NCBI GenBank assembly: GCA_046351595.1
Contig: JAXLYE010000003.1
Coordinates: 1,240,001-1,304,000, forward strand
Direction: 5' to 3'
DNA: 64,000 bases
From: JAXLYE01 sp046351595
GTDB taxonomy: Bacteria; Myxococcota_A; Polyangia; Palsa-1104; JAEUJZ01
A program made the translations under genes and the position numbers. Within the stretch, counting starts at the first letter, position 1. Every line of letters starts with the position of its first letter. Below the pieces are notes generated by a model. That model had not been told where the DNA came from. It saw only the letters and a program-made list of their open reading frames with translations, and searched no databases. Shown here one piece after another: positions 1 to 9,620 of the stretch.

Positions 1-247
1 CCCAGCTCGGCAGCGGCAGCAGCGACGGCGTCGGCTGGCTGCCCGCGGTGAGCCCGGCGAGCAGCGCCGCGGCTGTCGCCTCGTGCCGGCGGCGCGGCCC
101 CACATAGATCGCATCCAGCCGCACCCCCCAGCGCGCCCAGTACGCGCCGAGCGCGCTGCCCTGGGCCGTGCCGAGCGGCGACAGCACATCGTAGTCATCG
201 GCGCCAAAGGCCGCCTGGCCATGGCGCACCAGGTAGAGCGTGCTCAC
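1..247 (-). CDS. Histidine phosphatase family protein, N-terminal part (runs off the window)
   Basis: The reading frame starts with GTG at 247, preceded on its strand by GGAG five bases upstream, and reads VSTLYLVRHGQAAFGADDYD before leaving the window. The LVRHG motif near the N-terminus is the phospho-accepting histidine signature of the histidine phosphatase (phosphoglycerate mutase-like) superfamily. A GPRRRHEATA stretch matches the second conserved arginine region of that family. Substrate cannot be told from about 82 residues. The gene follows the S41 peptidase gene on the same strand after 79 bp, so cotranscription is possible. Confidence 0.75.
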   Translation of the reverse strand, partial: MSTLYLVRHGQAAFGADDYDVLSPLGTAQGSALGAYWARWGVRLDAIYVGPRRRHEATAAALLAGLTAGSQPTPSLLPLPSW

Positions 248-326
248 GAGATCTCCGTGCAGGCGAGGGGGCCTGCCCGCCGCGCCCGGATCGACGGAGG
301 CGGCGGGTCGGCCCCGGCTGGCGAGG

Positions 327-3300
327 CTAGTTCATCGCGCGGATCGAGGCGTCCTTGTCCTTGTCGCCGCCGAGCCGGTTGATGACCAGCGACTGCATCG
401 ACTGCACCTGACCGGACTGGCGGGCCACGACGGTGACGACGTTGACGCCCGGCCACAGCGGCACGCTGGCGTCAAACTGCATCTCCTTGGCCATCGAGCC
501 GTTGCGGTTCGAGCGGTAGAACACCTTGCGGTGCTCGATCTTCGAGACGCGGTTGGACACCACGATGTACGCGTCGATCACCTGCTCGCCGTCGCGGGCC
601 ACGCCCGACAGGCGGATGCTGTTCTGCGTCACCGCGAGCGGCGGGCTCTTGACCTCGAGCAGCGGCGGCGTCACCTGCCAGCTCAGGGCCACGGCGCCGG
701 GGCTCGGCGGCTGGCTGCTGGCCGTCGTCGCGCTGACCGGCACGAAGCCCGGGCGCCCCGGCTCCAGCTCGATGCGCGCGAAGTCGCCGACGATCTTGGT
801 GCGCTGGAAGCGGGCGCCGGCCTTGGCCTTGCCGACCGCCAGCGCCGAGCTGTTCGCGCCGGCGCGCACGACCTGGTCGCTGGTCAGCTGCACGACGCCG
901 CTGGCCTCGCGCGCCGCGACCCCGGGCTCGACGATGTTGAAGGTGAGCTTGTCGGTCACGCCCTCGTGCAGCGCATAGTCATACACCTGCAGCTCGACGC
1001 GCGCGGCCGGCTCGCTGAGCTCCTGCAGCACGTCGAAGGTGAAGTCGATGGCGCGCTCCTCGTTGGGGTTCAGCGGATCGAGCTCGAAGCGGCCCTTGTT
1101 CACCAGCACGCCGTCGCCGCTCAGGTTGCGCAGCATGGCGTAGGGCTTCATCGCCTTGCCCGGCCCGGTGTTCTTGACCAGCACGCGCAGCCGCACCGAC
1201 TCGCCGCGCTGCAAGAGCCCGTCGCCGTTCGAGCGGTTGAGGTCGTCGATGAACTGGTAGCTATAGGCGAAGCGCGGGCGGTCCATGCCGTCGAGGCGGA
1301 CCTGCAGCGCCTGCGCCGTCGGGGCCTGGTTGTTCTCCTCGGCGAAGACGACCTTGACCACGTCCTGGCGGGGCAGGGTGTCCTTGGGCACCTTGACCGG
1401 GATCGTCCACGACCTGGTCTCGCCCGGGGCGATGCGGCCGAAGATGAACTCGCGCTCTTCGTACAGGTAGTTGTCCGACTTGAGCTGGGCGCGCACCTGG
1501 CCGGCGGTGCCGGTGCCGCGGTTGGTCACGGTGGCGGTGAAGCGGATGGTGTCGCCGGCGCGGGCGCTGTGGCCCGGCTTGTCGGTGGTGACGGTGGCGA
1601 CGAGCGACGGCGGCTGCGCCTGCTGCCCGACCGGCGACCAGTCGACGCCGTACTTCTTCAGCGACTCGATCAGCTTGCCCATCTCGCTCGCCTGGCGCAT
1701 GGCGAAGAAGTCCTTCGACGAGGCCAGCACCTCGTGGCGGCGCCAGCCCTTGGCCGCGGCGAGCAGGTCGCGCGCGTACTGGATGTCGAAGTCCTCGACG
1801 AAGGTGTCGTCGTCGTCGGGCAGCGCGTCGTCGGCGTCGTCCTCGTCGTCCTCGCCCGGCGCCGGCGCCTGCTTCTTGTCCGAGTCGGTGAGCACCGGGT
1901 TCGGCGCGGCCTTCTGCTTGACCGGCGGCTTCTTGCGCAGGTCGGTCCAGATGTAGCGCAGCGTCTCGACCGGCTTGTCGGTGTTGCGCGCGTTCTGCGA
2001 CGTCAGGTGCGCGTCGAGATCCTGCTCGCGCGTGCCCTTGTACGTCGCGAACAGCGACAGCCGATCCTTCTCGACGGACATCGGCTCGAGCACGACGTCC
2101 GGCGTGATGCCGACCGACTGGATCGAGACGTCACCCGGCGTCAGGTACTGCGCGATGGTCAGCTTCAGCGCCGAGCCGTCCGGGTTGTCCATCAGCACCT
2201 GCACCGAGCCCTTGCCGAAGGTGCGGCTGCCGATGAGCACCGCGCGGTCGAGGTTCTTGAGCGCGCCGGCGACGATCTCGGAGGCCGAGGCCGACTGCCC
2301 GTCGACGAGCACGGCCATCGGGATGCGCGGCTGGGCCGACGAGTCGGCGCGCGTCTCTTCGCGGCGCTTGTTGGCGTAGCCGACGGTGGTGACGATGGTG
2401 CCGGACTCGAGGAACTCATCGGCGATCTTGATCGCCTTGTCGAGCAGCCCGCCCGGATCGTGGCGCACGTCGAGGATCAGGCCGCGGATGCTCTGCTTGC
2501 GCGTCAGATCCTCCAGCGCGTTGCGCATGTCCTCGTCGGACTTCTGGCTGAACTGGCTGAGCCGGATGTAGCCGATGTTGCCGCTGGGCGAGGGCAGCAC
2601 GTGCGAGGTGACGCTGTGCACGTGGATCTCGGCGCGCGTCAGCACCAGGCGGCGCGGCGACTTGTCGCCGTCACGCTCGAACCAGACCTCGACCTTGGAG
2701 CCGGGGTCGCCGCGCAGGCGCGACACCGCGTCGGTGAGCGCCATGTTCTGCGTCAGATCCTTCTCGATGCGGGTGATGCGGTCGCCCTTGCGCACGCCGG
2801 CCTCCCAGGCGGGCGTGTCCTTCATCGGGCGGATGACGGTGAGCGCGTTCTTGCGGATGCCGATGACGATGCCGAGGCCGCCGAAGCGCCCGCTCGTCGA
2901 GGTCTTCATCTCGTTGTAGGTCTGCGGATCGAGCAGCAGCGAGTGCGGGTCCAGCGTCGAGAGCATGCCGTTGGTCGCGGCGTACTCGATGTTGCGCAGC
3001 GCCTCGGCGTCGGTGCCCGGCAGGAGGTGCTGGGTGATGAACTGGAAGATCTCCTGCATCTTGGGCGACATCGCCCACGGCGAGTCGACCTGGTCGATGC
3101 GGAACTCGCGGATCGCCGTGTCGACGTGCACGACGATGCGGTTCTGGTCCGGGAAGGGCTCGACCATGACCTCGGCGACCTGCTTCTGGATCGAGTCGAG
3201 CGCCGCCAGCAGCATCTGCTTGGGGTCGAGGCGCGTCGGGTCGACGTAGGCCTCGAGGATGCGGCCCAGGGTCTGGTTGAAGGTGTTGAGGCTGTTGTTG

Positions 3301-3446
3301 AGATCGTAGGCCTTGCGATCGACGGAGGCCGCGCCCGTGGTGCGGCCGATTCCGATCATCATCGCGGGGCCGCGCTTGCTGACGGTGAGCGCCAGCGCGG
3401 CAATGACCGCGAGGCCGACGGCGGTGATCTTGAAGTAACGCTTCAT
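327..3446 (-). CDS. Exported S41 (C-terminal processing) peptidase with PDZ domain and long C-terminal extension
   Basis: The protein has 1039 residues. I chose the start MKRYFK because GGAG lies six bases upstream; longer upstream starts lack this. An N-terminal hydrophobic segment (about residues 7-22) suggests export or membrane anchoring. A PDZ domain lies at about 185-270 and the S41 protease core at about 285-440. SASASE supplies the predicted nucleophile Ser387 and FGKGS the general base Lys412, the 25-residue spacing seen in E. coli Prc. An acidic Asp/Glu-rich stretch follows near residue 565, then about 450 residues of beta-rich, CARDB-like extracellular modules, making it far longer than usual CtpA proteins. 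It probably cleaves envelope proteins in the periplasm. The extension may recruit substrates or contact the cell wall (inference). Confidence 0.9.
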   Translation of the reverse strand: MKRYFKITAVGLAVIAALALTVSKRGPAMMIGIGRTTGAASVDRKAYDLNNSLNTFNQTLGRILEAYVDPTRLDPKQMLLAALDSIQKQVAEVMVEPFPDQNRIVVHVDTAIREFRIDQVDSPWAMSPKMQEIFQFITQHLLPGTDAEALRNIEYAATNGMLSTLDPHSLLLDPQTYNEMKTSTSGRFGGLGIVIGIRKNALTVIRPMKDTPAWEAGVRKGDRITRIEKDLTQNMALTDAVSRLRGDPGSKVEVWFERDGDKSPRRLVLTRAEIHVHSVTSHVLPSPSGNIGYIRLSQFSQKSDEDMRNALEDLTRKQSIRGLILDVRHDPGGLLDKAIKIADEFLESGTIVTTVGYANKRREETRADSSAQPRIPMAVLVDGQSASASEIVAGALKNLDRAVLIGSRTFGKGSVQVLMDNPDGSALKLTIAQYLTPGDVSIQSVGITPDVVLEPMSVEKDRLSLFATYKGTREQDLDAHLTSQNARNTDKPVETLRYIWTDLRKKPPVKQKAAPNPVLTDSDKKQAPAPGEDDEDDADDALPDDDDTFVEDFDIQYARDLLAAAKGWRRHEVLASSKDFFAMRQASEMGKLIESLKKYGVDWSPVGQQAQPPSLVATVTTDKPGHSARAGDTIRFTATVTNRGTGTAGQVRAQLKSDNYLYEEREFIFGRIAPGETRSWTIPVKVPKDTLPRQDVVKVVFAEENNQAPTAQALQVRLDGMDRPRFAYSYQFIDDLNRSNGDGLLQRGESVRLRVLVKNTGPGKAMKPYAMLRNLSGDGVLVNKGRFELDPLNPNEERAIDFTFDVLQELSEPAARVELQVYDYALHEGVTDKLTFNIVEPGVAAREASGVVQLTSDQVVRAGANSSALAVGKAKAGARFQRTKIVGDFARIELEPGRPGFVPVSATTASSQPPSPGAVALSWQVTPPLLEVKSPPLAVTQNSIRLSGVARDGEQVIDAYIVVSNRVSKIEHRKVFYRSNRNGSMAKEMQFDASVPLWPGVNVVTVVARQSGQVQSMQSLVINRLGGDKDKDASIRAMN

Positions 3447-3683
3447 CCTTGGCTCCGGTGGCTCAGCCTGCGACTCGGGAAGCGAGGGTCCGTAAGGGTA
3501 CTCCATGAAACCGGCCACGCTTGCGGCGTTTCTGCCGCGTTGTTCGGCGAGAGCGAGTGCGCTGATTATAGAGCAATCCGTCGCCGACACGCTCGCCCTA
3601 TGGCCAGCCCCAGGTGTCGTTTCCGACGGGCCTGGCCGGTCCGACGGGCGTGGCTGGTCCGACGCGCCAGCCGATCCGACGCG

Positions 3684-4679
<996 letters not shown>

Positions 4680-4815
4680 TGCTCAGAGCGGGTCTGGAGA
4701 TAAGGCTGAAACGGCAGCGGCCGTGAGGCATCGCCGCACGGCCGGGGAGCAGGGCGTGACCGGGCTCGTCCGATCAGGAGGGACCGTCGCGCGGCCCCTC
4801 CTCACGCTGAGCCGC

Positions 4816-5784
4816 TTACTGGGCGCAGGCGCCGTCGACGCAGTGGACCTTGGCCGACTTGCAGTCCGCGGCCAGCGCGCACTGCGGAGCGGCCTCGCGG
4901 CTGGTCACGCAGTAGCCGGTGGCGCAGACGGTGCTGCCGTCGGTGCAGGCGGCGCAGTCGCTGTTGGCGACGCAGAAGGTGCGGCACTGGGCGTTGACGC
5001 ACTCCTTGCCCGCGCCGCAGTCGCCGTTGGTGCGGCACTCGGCCAGGCGGCGCTCGTCGGGACGGCAGCGGCCGGCGACGCACAGGTCGTTCTTGTTCTT
5101 GGCCTGGCAGTCGGCGTCCTTGGCGCAGGCGGGCAGGCAGCTGCTGTCGATGCAGGCGTCACCGACCATGCACTGGGCGTTGCCGACGCAGGACTTGTTG
5201 TCGACCGGGCGCGGCGCGCAGCGGCTGTTCTGGCAGCTGCGACCGGTGCCGCAGCTGGTGTCGTCGGTGCAGGCCTTCTGGCACAGCCCGTCGACGCAGG
5301 CGCCACCGAGGCCGCACTCGCGGTTGAACACGCAGTGGTTCTCGGGCACGGGCGCCGGCTTGCACTGCTGGTTGATGCACTCGTTGCCGGCGCCGCAGTC
5401 GGTCTTCACGCGGCAGCTCGTCGGCAGGTTGCCGGAGGTGCCGGTGTCGGGCTCGCACGAGTGGCGCGCGGTGTTGCAGACGTAGCCGCGGGCGCAGTCC
5501 GTCGGGCGATCGCAGAAGCCGGCCTCGGCGCACTTGCTGTCGGTGCCGCAGAAGCAGCCCGGGGCACATTCGGCGGAGGACTTACAGGCCGTGCCTGGCG
5601 CGCGACCGGGCTGGGCGATACAGCCCACGGCGTCGCACTGATAACAGCCCGAGAAGTCGCAGTAGGTGTAGAAGCGGGCTCGGTTATCGTCGCTGAGGCA
5701 GCCACTCTGGAGCATGAGCAGGAACGCTCCGAGCAGCGGGGTCACTAGCGCTACGAGACTCTTTAGCGGATGCACAGCGCGCAT
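4816..5784 (-). CDS. Cys-rich lipoprotein with Dickkopf/EGF-like repeats
   Basis: The protein has 322 residues starting at MRAVHPLK, which has a strong GGAGGG six bases upstream. A signal sequence ends in the lipobox LQSGC (cysteine near residue 29), so it should be an outer-membrane or surface lipoprotein. The rest is a chain of about ten short cysteine-rich modules of the pattern CxxDxxCGxGxxCxxxxC, resembling the Dickkopf N-terminal cysteine-rich repeats that are abundant in myxobacterial surface proteins. No catalytic motif is visible. A role in adhesion or protein binding is a guess. It is transcribed divergently from the dcw cluster. Confidence 0.85.
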   Translation of the reverse strand: MRAVHPLKSLVALVTPLLGAFLLMLQSGCLSDDNRARFYTYCDFSGCYQCDAVGCIAQPGRAPGTACKSSAECAPGCFCGTDSKCAEAGFCDRPTDCARGYVCNTARHSCEPDTGTSGNLPTSCRVKTDCGAGNECINQQCKPAPVPENHCVFNRECGLGGACVDGLCQKACTDDTSCGTGRSCQNSRCAPRPVDNKSCVGNAQCMVGDACIDSSCLPACAKDADCQAKNKNDLCVAGRCRPDERRLAECRTNGDCGAGKECVNAQCRTFCVANSDCAACTDGSTVCATGYCVTSREAAPQCALAADCKSAKVHCVDGACAQ

Positions 5785-6113
5785 CGGGAGCCCTCCATCC
5801 TTCGTCGTGTTGAACCCTGTACACACATTTACCATGTTTTGGGCCGCAGCAGCCACCGTGCCACGCGACCCTCTCGTCGAGCTCCGTAAGAGCCGTGGCA
5901 CATCGCGGGCATGGCGGCCGCGGGGGCTCCTTCCATGCCGGCTGTTAACGATCGGTCACGCCCAGGTGTGGAGCGGCGTTGCCAGCGGGGCATGCGGTCC
6001 GACCGGCGCGACCTCGCCGTGCGGCACGACGGCCGGGCGCGACGGCCGGGCCGCGGCGTGGCCGGCAAAAATTTGACGGCCTCCGACGGCGCTGCCTAGA
6101 TCGAAGGCCGCCC
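5785..6113. other. Intergenic region between divergent lipoprotein gene and dcw cluster
   Basis: These 329 bp hold no supportable gene. In most bacteria mraZ sits directly upstream of rsmH, but there is no mraZ frame here. The stretch near 5815-5845 is locally AT-richer, as expected for a promoter facing the lipoprotein gene. A sigma70-like element facing rsmH is listed separately. No run of TGGG repeats typical of MraZ operators is evident. Confidence 0.6.
6073..6102 (+). promoter_or_regulatory. Candidate sigma70-type promoter for the dcw cluster
   Basis: TTGACG (6073-6078, five of six consensus bases) is followed after 18 bp by TAGATC (6097-6102, three of six). It sits in the only AT-rich patch before rsmH. 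If used, transcription would begin only a few bases before the ATG at 6114, which would leave out the AAGG Shine-Dalgarno at 6104-6107. The real promoter may therefore lie further upstream. Confidence 0.3.
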
Positions 6114-7139
6114 ATGGCCACGAGCGACCCCCGCGCACCGCACTGCTCGGTGCTCCCAGAAGAAGTGGTACGCTTCCTGGCGCCGCAGCCGGGCGGCACC
6201 TACTGCGACGCCACCCTCGGCGCCGGCGGCCACACCGAGCGCATCCTGGAGGCCTGCGGTCCGACGGGCCGGGTGATCGGCATCGATCGCGACCCCGAGG
6301 CCCTGCGCATCGCCGGCGAGCGCCTGGCGCGCTTCGGTGACCGCTTCATCCCGGTGCGCGGCCGCTTCGGCGAGCTGCCGGCCCTGCTCGATCAAATCGG
6401 ACAAATCGGGCAAATCGGGCAAATCGGGCAAATCGGGCCGATCGGCATCGAGCAGCTCGACGGCATCGTCGCGGATCTCGGCGTGTCGTCGATGCAGATC
6501 GACGAGCCGGGCCGCGGCTTCTCGTGGCAGGGGCAGGGCCCCATCGACATGCGCATGGATCCCGAAAACGGCGAGACTGCGCTCGAGCTCATCCAGCGCC
6601 TCGACGACGAGACGCTGGCCAACATCCTGTGGGAGTACGGCGAGGAGCGCTACTCGCGCCGCATCGCCCGGGCGCTCAAGCGCGCCGCCGCGGCCGGCGA
6701 GCTCACCGATACGCTGAGCCTGGCGCGCACGGTCGCTTCGGCCTGCCCGACGCGCGACGCCCACAAGCACCCGGCGACGCGGACGTTCCAGGCGCTGCGC
6801 ATCGCCGTCAACGACGAGCTCCGCCAGCTCCACTCGCTGCTCGCCGCGGCGCCGAGCGTGCTGCGGCCGGGCGGGCGGATCGTCATCATCTCGTTCCACT
6901 CGCTCGAGGACCGCCTGGTCAAGCACCAGCTGCAGCGCGCGCCGTCGCCGGCGGGTGCACCGCCGGGGCTGTTCGAGCGGGCGCAGGGCCCGTTCCTGTC
7001 CCTTACGCGCAAGCCGGTCGAGCCCACCGACGAGGAGATCGCCAGGAACCCGCGGGCGCGCTCGGCCCGGCTGCGCGCCGCCGAGCTCCGTCCCGTCGTC
7101 GAGCGCAGCGTCGAGCAGGGGGCGCCGTGGCGGGGCTGA
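6114..7139 (+). CDS. rsmH: 16S rRNA (cytosine(1402)-N(4))-methyltransferase RsmH (MraW)
   Basis: The protein has 341 residues, starting at MATSDPRAPHCSVLPEEV with AAGG six bases upstream. The SAM-binding motif DATLGAGGHTERIL, the DLGVSSMQID block and the C-terminal IISFHSLEDR block are diagnostic for RsmH, which N4-methylates C1402 of 16S rRNA in the ribosomal P site. It is first in the dcw cluster and overlaps ftsL by 13 bp. Between the ELPALL helix and the DGIVADLGVS strand the protein carries an unusual in-frame QIG repeat insertion of about 15 residues (see repeat 6393-6446), which most homologues lack. Confidence 0.97.
   Translation: MATSDPRAPHCSVLPEEVVRFLAPQPGGTYCDATLGAGGHTERILEACGPTGRVIGIDRDPEALRIAGERLARFGDRFIPVRGRFGELPALLDQIGQIGQIGQIGQIGPIGIEQLDGIVADLGVSSMQIDEPGRGFSWQGQGPIDMRMDPENGETALELIQRLDDETLANILWEYGEERYSRRIARALKRAAAAGELTDTLSLARTVASACPTRDAHKHPATRTFQALRIAVNDELRQLHSLLAAAPSVLRPGGRIVIISFHSLEDRLVKHQLQRAPSPAGAPPGLFERAQGPFLSLTRKPVEPTDEEIARNPRARSARLRAAELRPVVERSVEQGAPWRG
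6393..6446 (+). repeat. 9-bp tandem repeat (CAAATCGGG) inside rsmH
   Basis: Five consecutive 9-bp units (starting 6393, 6402, 6411, 6420 and 6429; the first has A in its last position) are followed by a degenerate sixth. They encode QIG repeats in frame. The unit is clearly AT-richer than the surrounding gene. Confidence 0.97.
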
Positions 7140-7528
7140 GCCAGGCGCGCAGTCGGGCGGCGCGGCGGCGCGGCTTCCTCGAGGCGGTCGGCCGGGCGCT
7201 GACCTGGCCGGCGCGCACCCGCAGCTACGGCATCGTCGTCGCGCTGTCGCTGGCGGCGCTGGCCGTGGTGGCGCTGCTGCACGTCTGGACGCGCCTCGAG
7301 ATCATCCGCATCGGCTACGAGCTGTCGCAGCAGACGCGCCTGCACCAGGCGCTGAGCCAGCACAACCAGCGGCTGCGCCTCGAGCTGGCGACGCGCAAGG
7401 ACCCCGCGACCGTCGAGCGCATCGCGCGCGAGCGGCTGCAGATGGTGCCGCCCGATCCGTCGGCCATCCGCGTGCTGCGGCCGCCGGCGCCGCCGTCTCC
7501 CCCACGCCCTTCGAGAGCCCGCCCATGA
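7127..7528 (+). CDS. ftsL: Cell division protein FtsL
   Basis: This 133-residue protein has a short basic N-terminus, one transmembrane helix (about residues 26-47) and a periplasmic coiled-coil segment (LSQQTRLHQALSQHNQRLRL) ending in a proline-rich tail. That is the size and layout of FtsL/DivIC-type septum formation proteins. Position between rsmH and ftsI is the classical place for ftsL. The start is the GTG at 7127, overlapping the end of rsmH, with a G-rich GGGGG just upstream. The stop overlaps the ftsI start in an ATGA, which implies translational coupling. Sequence identity in this family is low, so the call rests mainly on layout and context. Confidence 0.85.
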   Translation: MAGLSQARSRAARRRGFLEAVGRALTWPARTRSYGIVVALSLAALAVVALLHVWTRLEIIRIGYELSQQTRLHQALSQHNQRLRLELATRKDPATVERIARERLQMVPPDPSAIRVLRPPAPPSPPRPSRARP

Positions 7529-9555
7529 CGCAGGCCACCGCGATCCCCCGTCCTGTCGACCCCGGGCCCTCTCGCTGGGTGCGCGTGCGCATCTGGGGCC
7601 TGGCCGGCGCCCTCGGCGTCTGCCTGATCTCGCTCGGCATGCGCGCCTACGTGCTGCAGGTCCAGAAGCGCGACCTGTATCGCTCGCTCGCCGAGGAGCA
7701 GTACCTGCGCGAGGTCGAGCTGCCGCCGCACCGCGGCCGCATCGTCGACCGCATCGGCACCGAGCTGGCCGCCTCCGCCGAGGTCGACTCCGTCTTCATC
7801 GAGCCGGCGCGCCTGCGGGCCGAGGTCCCCGACGAGGCCTCGCGCGACGAGATCGCGAGCCGCCTGGCGCACGTGCTCGGCCTCGAGAAGAGCGAGGTGC
7901 AGCGCCGCCTGAGCGCCGAGCGCCAGTTCGTCTTCCTCAAGCGGCGCCTGCTGCCCGAGGAGTCCGCGTCGGTGCGCGCCCTCGGGGTGCCCGGCGTGCG
8001 GCTGACGCAGGAGCCCAAGCGCTACTACCCCAACCGCGGCCTCGCCGGTCCGGTGCTCGGCTGGGCCGGCGTCGACGCGGCCGGCCTCGAGGGCGTGGAG
8101 CTCGCCTACGACCGCTTCCTGCGCGGCACCAAGAGCTCGATCCTCGGCTGGATGGACGCGCGCGGCCGCAAGCTGCTGGTCGGCGGCGTCGGCGAGGTCG
8201 CCCGCGAGCGCGGCCACGACGTGCACCTGACGCTCGACAAGTTCATCCAGTTCCGCCTCGAGCAGGCGCTGGAGGAGGGCGTCAGCGCCGCGCACGCCAA
8301 GGCCGGCGTCGCCGTCGCCCTCGATCCGTGGAGCGGCGAGATCATCGCCATGGCCTCGGTGCCGTCGGTAAACCCCAACGATCCAAGCGGCGCGCGCGAG
8401 CGCGGCGTGCGCAACCGCGTGGTCACCGACCCGTTCGAGCCCGGATCGACGGTGAAGCCCTTCACCATCGCCGCCGCGCTCGAGGCCGGCGCCATCCGTG
8501 TCAGCGACGAGTGGGACTGCGAGGGCGGGGCCTGGCGCATCGGCAACGTCACCATCCACGACGCCGACCCCGAGGGCACGCTGTCGACGACGCAGGTGCT
8601 GGCTCGCTCCTCGAACATCTGCACCAGCAAGATCACGCGCCGCCTCGGCAAGGAGAAGATGTTCCTGTTCATGCGGCAGCTCGGCTTCTTCGCGCCGAGC
8701 GGCGTCGATCTGCCGGGCGAGCGCGCCGGCCAGGTCCGCCCCGTCGCCGAGTGGGGCGACGTCGCCTTCGCCAACATCAGCTTCGGGCAGGGCATGACCG
8801 CGACGCCGCTGCAGCTGGCGACGGCGCTGGCGGCCTTCGCCAACGGCGGCACGCTGTACCGCCCGCACATCCTCAAGAAGATCGTCTCACCGACGGGCGA
8901 GGTGGTGCTCGAGGCGCGCCGCGAGGGCCACCGCGTCGTCAGCGAGCGCACCGCCGCGGCGCTGCGGCAGATGATGCGCGCGGTCATGCTGAAGAAGGGC
9001 ACCGGCGAGAAGCTGGACATTCCGGGCTACCCGGTGGCGGGCAAGACCGGCACCGCGCAGAAGGTCGATCCGGCGACGCGGCGCTACTCGCAGGAGCACT
9101 GGGCCTCGTCGTTCATGGGCTACGCGCCCTACGACGACCCGCGGCTGGTGCTGTTCGTGATGATCGACGAGCCGCGCGAGGGGCACTACGGCGCGGCGGT
9201 CGCGGGGCCGGTGTTCGTCAAGGTGATGTCGGCGGCGCTGCCGTACCTCGGCGTGCCGCCGCGGCCGTCCGAGGGTGAGGCGCCGCCGCCGCCGGTGACG
9301 CCGCTGCCGCGCCCGGGCTCGCCGCAGGCCTTCGGTCCGCCGGTGCCGCCCGAGGTCCGCCAGGCCCTGACGCCGCCGAGCGAGCGGGTGCCGGACTTTG
9401 TCGGGCTGGGGCTGGGCCGGGCGCTGGCGGTGGCGCGCCAGGCCGGGATGCGGGTCGAGGTGACGGGCAGCGGGCTCGTGGTCGCGCAGGAGCCGTCTCC
9501 CGGCAGCCCGCGCCGCGGGCCGGTGTGCCAGCTGCGGCTCGCGCCGCCGATGTAA
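7525..9555 (+). CDS. ftsI: Septal peptidoglycan transpeptidase FtsI (class B PBP) with PASTA domain
   Basis: The protein has 676 residues: a cytoplasmic tail, a transmembrane anchor (about 22-44), a PBP dimerisation domain (about 65-220), and the transpeptidase domain (about 255-560) with the active-site motifs STVK (Ser308), SSN (362-364) and KTG (507-509). A proline-rich linker leads to a single C-terminal PASTA domain (about 615-676). It cross-links septal peptidoglycan together with FtsW. PASTA domains are usual in Gram-positive PBPs and the Spo-type branch, but are absent from the E. coli enzyme. The start overlaps ftsL by 4 bp. Confidence 0.95.
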   Translation: MTQATAIPRPVDPGPSRWVRVRIWGLAGALGVCLISLGMRAYVLQVQKRDLYRSLAEEQYLREVELPPHRGRIVDRIGTELAASAEVDSVFIEPARLRAEVPDEASRDEIASRLAHVLGLEKSEVQRRLSAERQFVFLKRRLLPEESASVRALGVPGVRLTQEPKRYYPNRGLAGPVLGWAGVDAAGLEGVELAYDRFLRGTKSSILGWMDARGRKLLVGGVGEVARERGHDVHLTLDKFIQFRLEQALEEGVSAAHAKAGVAVALDPWSGEIIAMASVPSVNPNDPSGARERGVRNRVVTDPFEPGSTVKPFTIAAALEAGAIRVSDEWDCEGGAWRIGNVTIHDADPEGTLSTTQVLARSSNICTSKITRRLGKEKMFLFMRQLGFFAPSGVDLPGERAGQVRPVAEWGDVAFANISFGQGMTATPLQLATALAAFANGGTLYRPHILKKIVSPTGEVVLEARREGHRVVSERTAAALRQMMRAVMLKKGTGEKLDIPGYPVAGKTGTAQKVDPATRRYSQEHWASSFMGYAPYDDPRLVLFVMIDEPREGHYGAAVAGPVFVKVMSAALPYLGVPPRPSEGEAPPPPVTPLPRPGSPQAFGPPVPPEVRQALTPPSERVPDFVGLGLGRALAVARQAGMRVEVTGSGLVVAQEPSPGSPRRGPVCQLRLAPPM

Positions 9556-9563
9556 GCGATGCA

Positions 9564-9592
9564 CGCGGCCCGGGCGGGTTTTTTGGGCCGCG
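9564..9592 (+). terminator. GC-rich hairpin with T tract in its loop between ftsI and murE-murF
   Basis: CGCGGCCC (9564-9571) pairs perfectly with GGGCCGCG (9585-9592). The 13-base loop ends in six T residues. Because the T tract is in the loop and not after the stem, this is not a standard intrinsic terminator. It could attenuate or stabilise the transcript. Confidence 0.25.
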
Positions 9593-9620
9593 CCGCGATC
9601 TCACCGAATATAGAGGGACC

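Noticed and set aside
9564..9592. Strong intrinsic terminator splitting the dcw operon
   Set aside because: The T tract lies in the loop and not after the stem, so it was kept only as a low-confidence hairpin.
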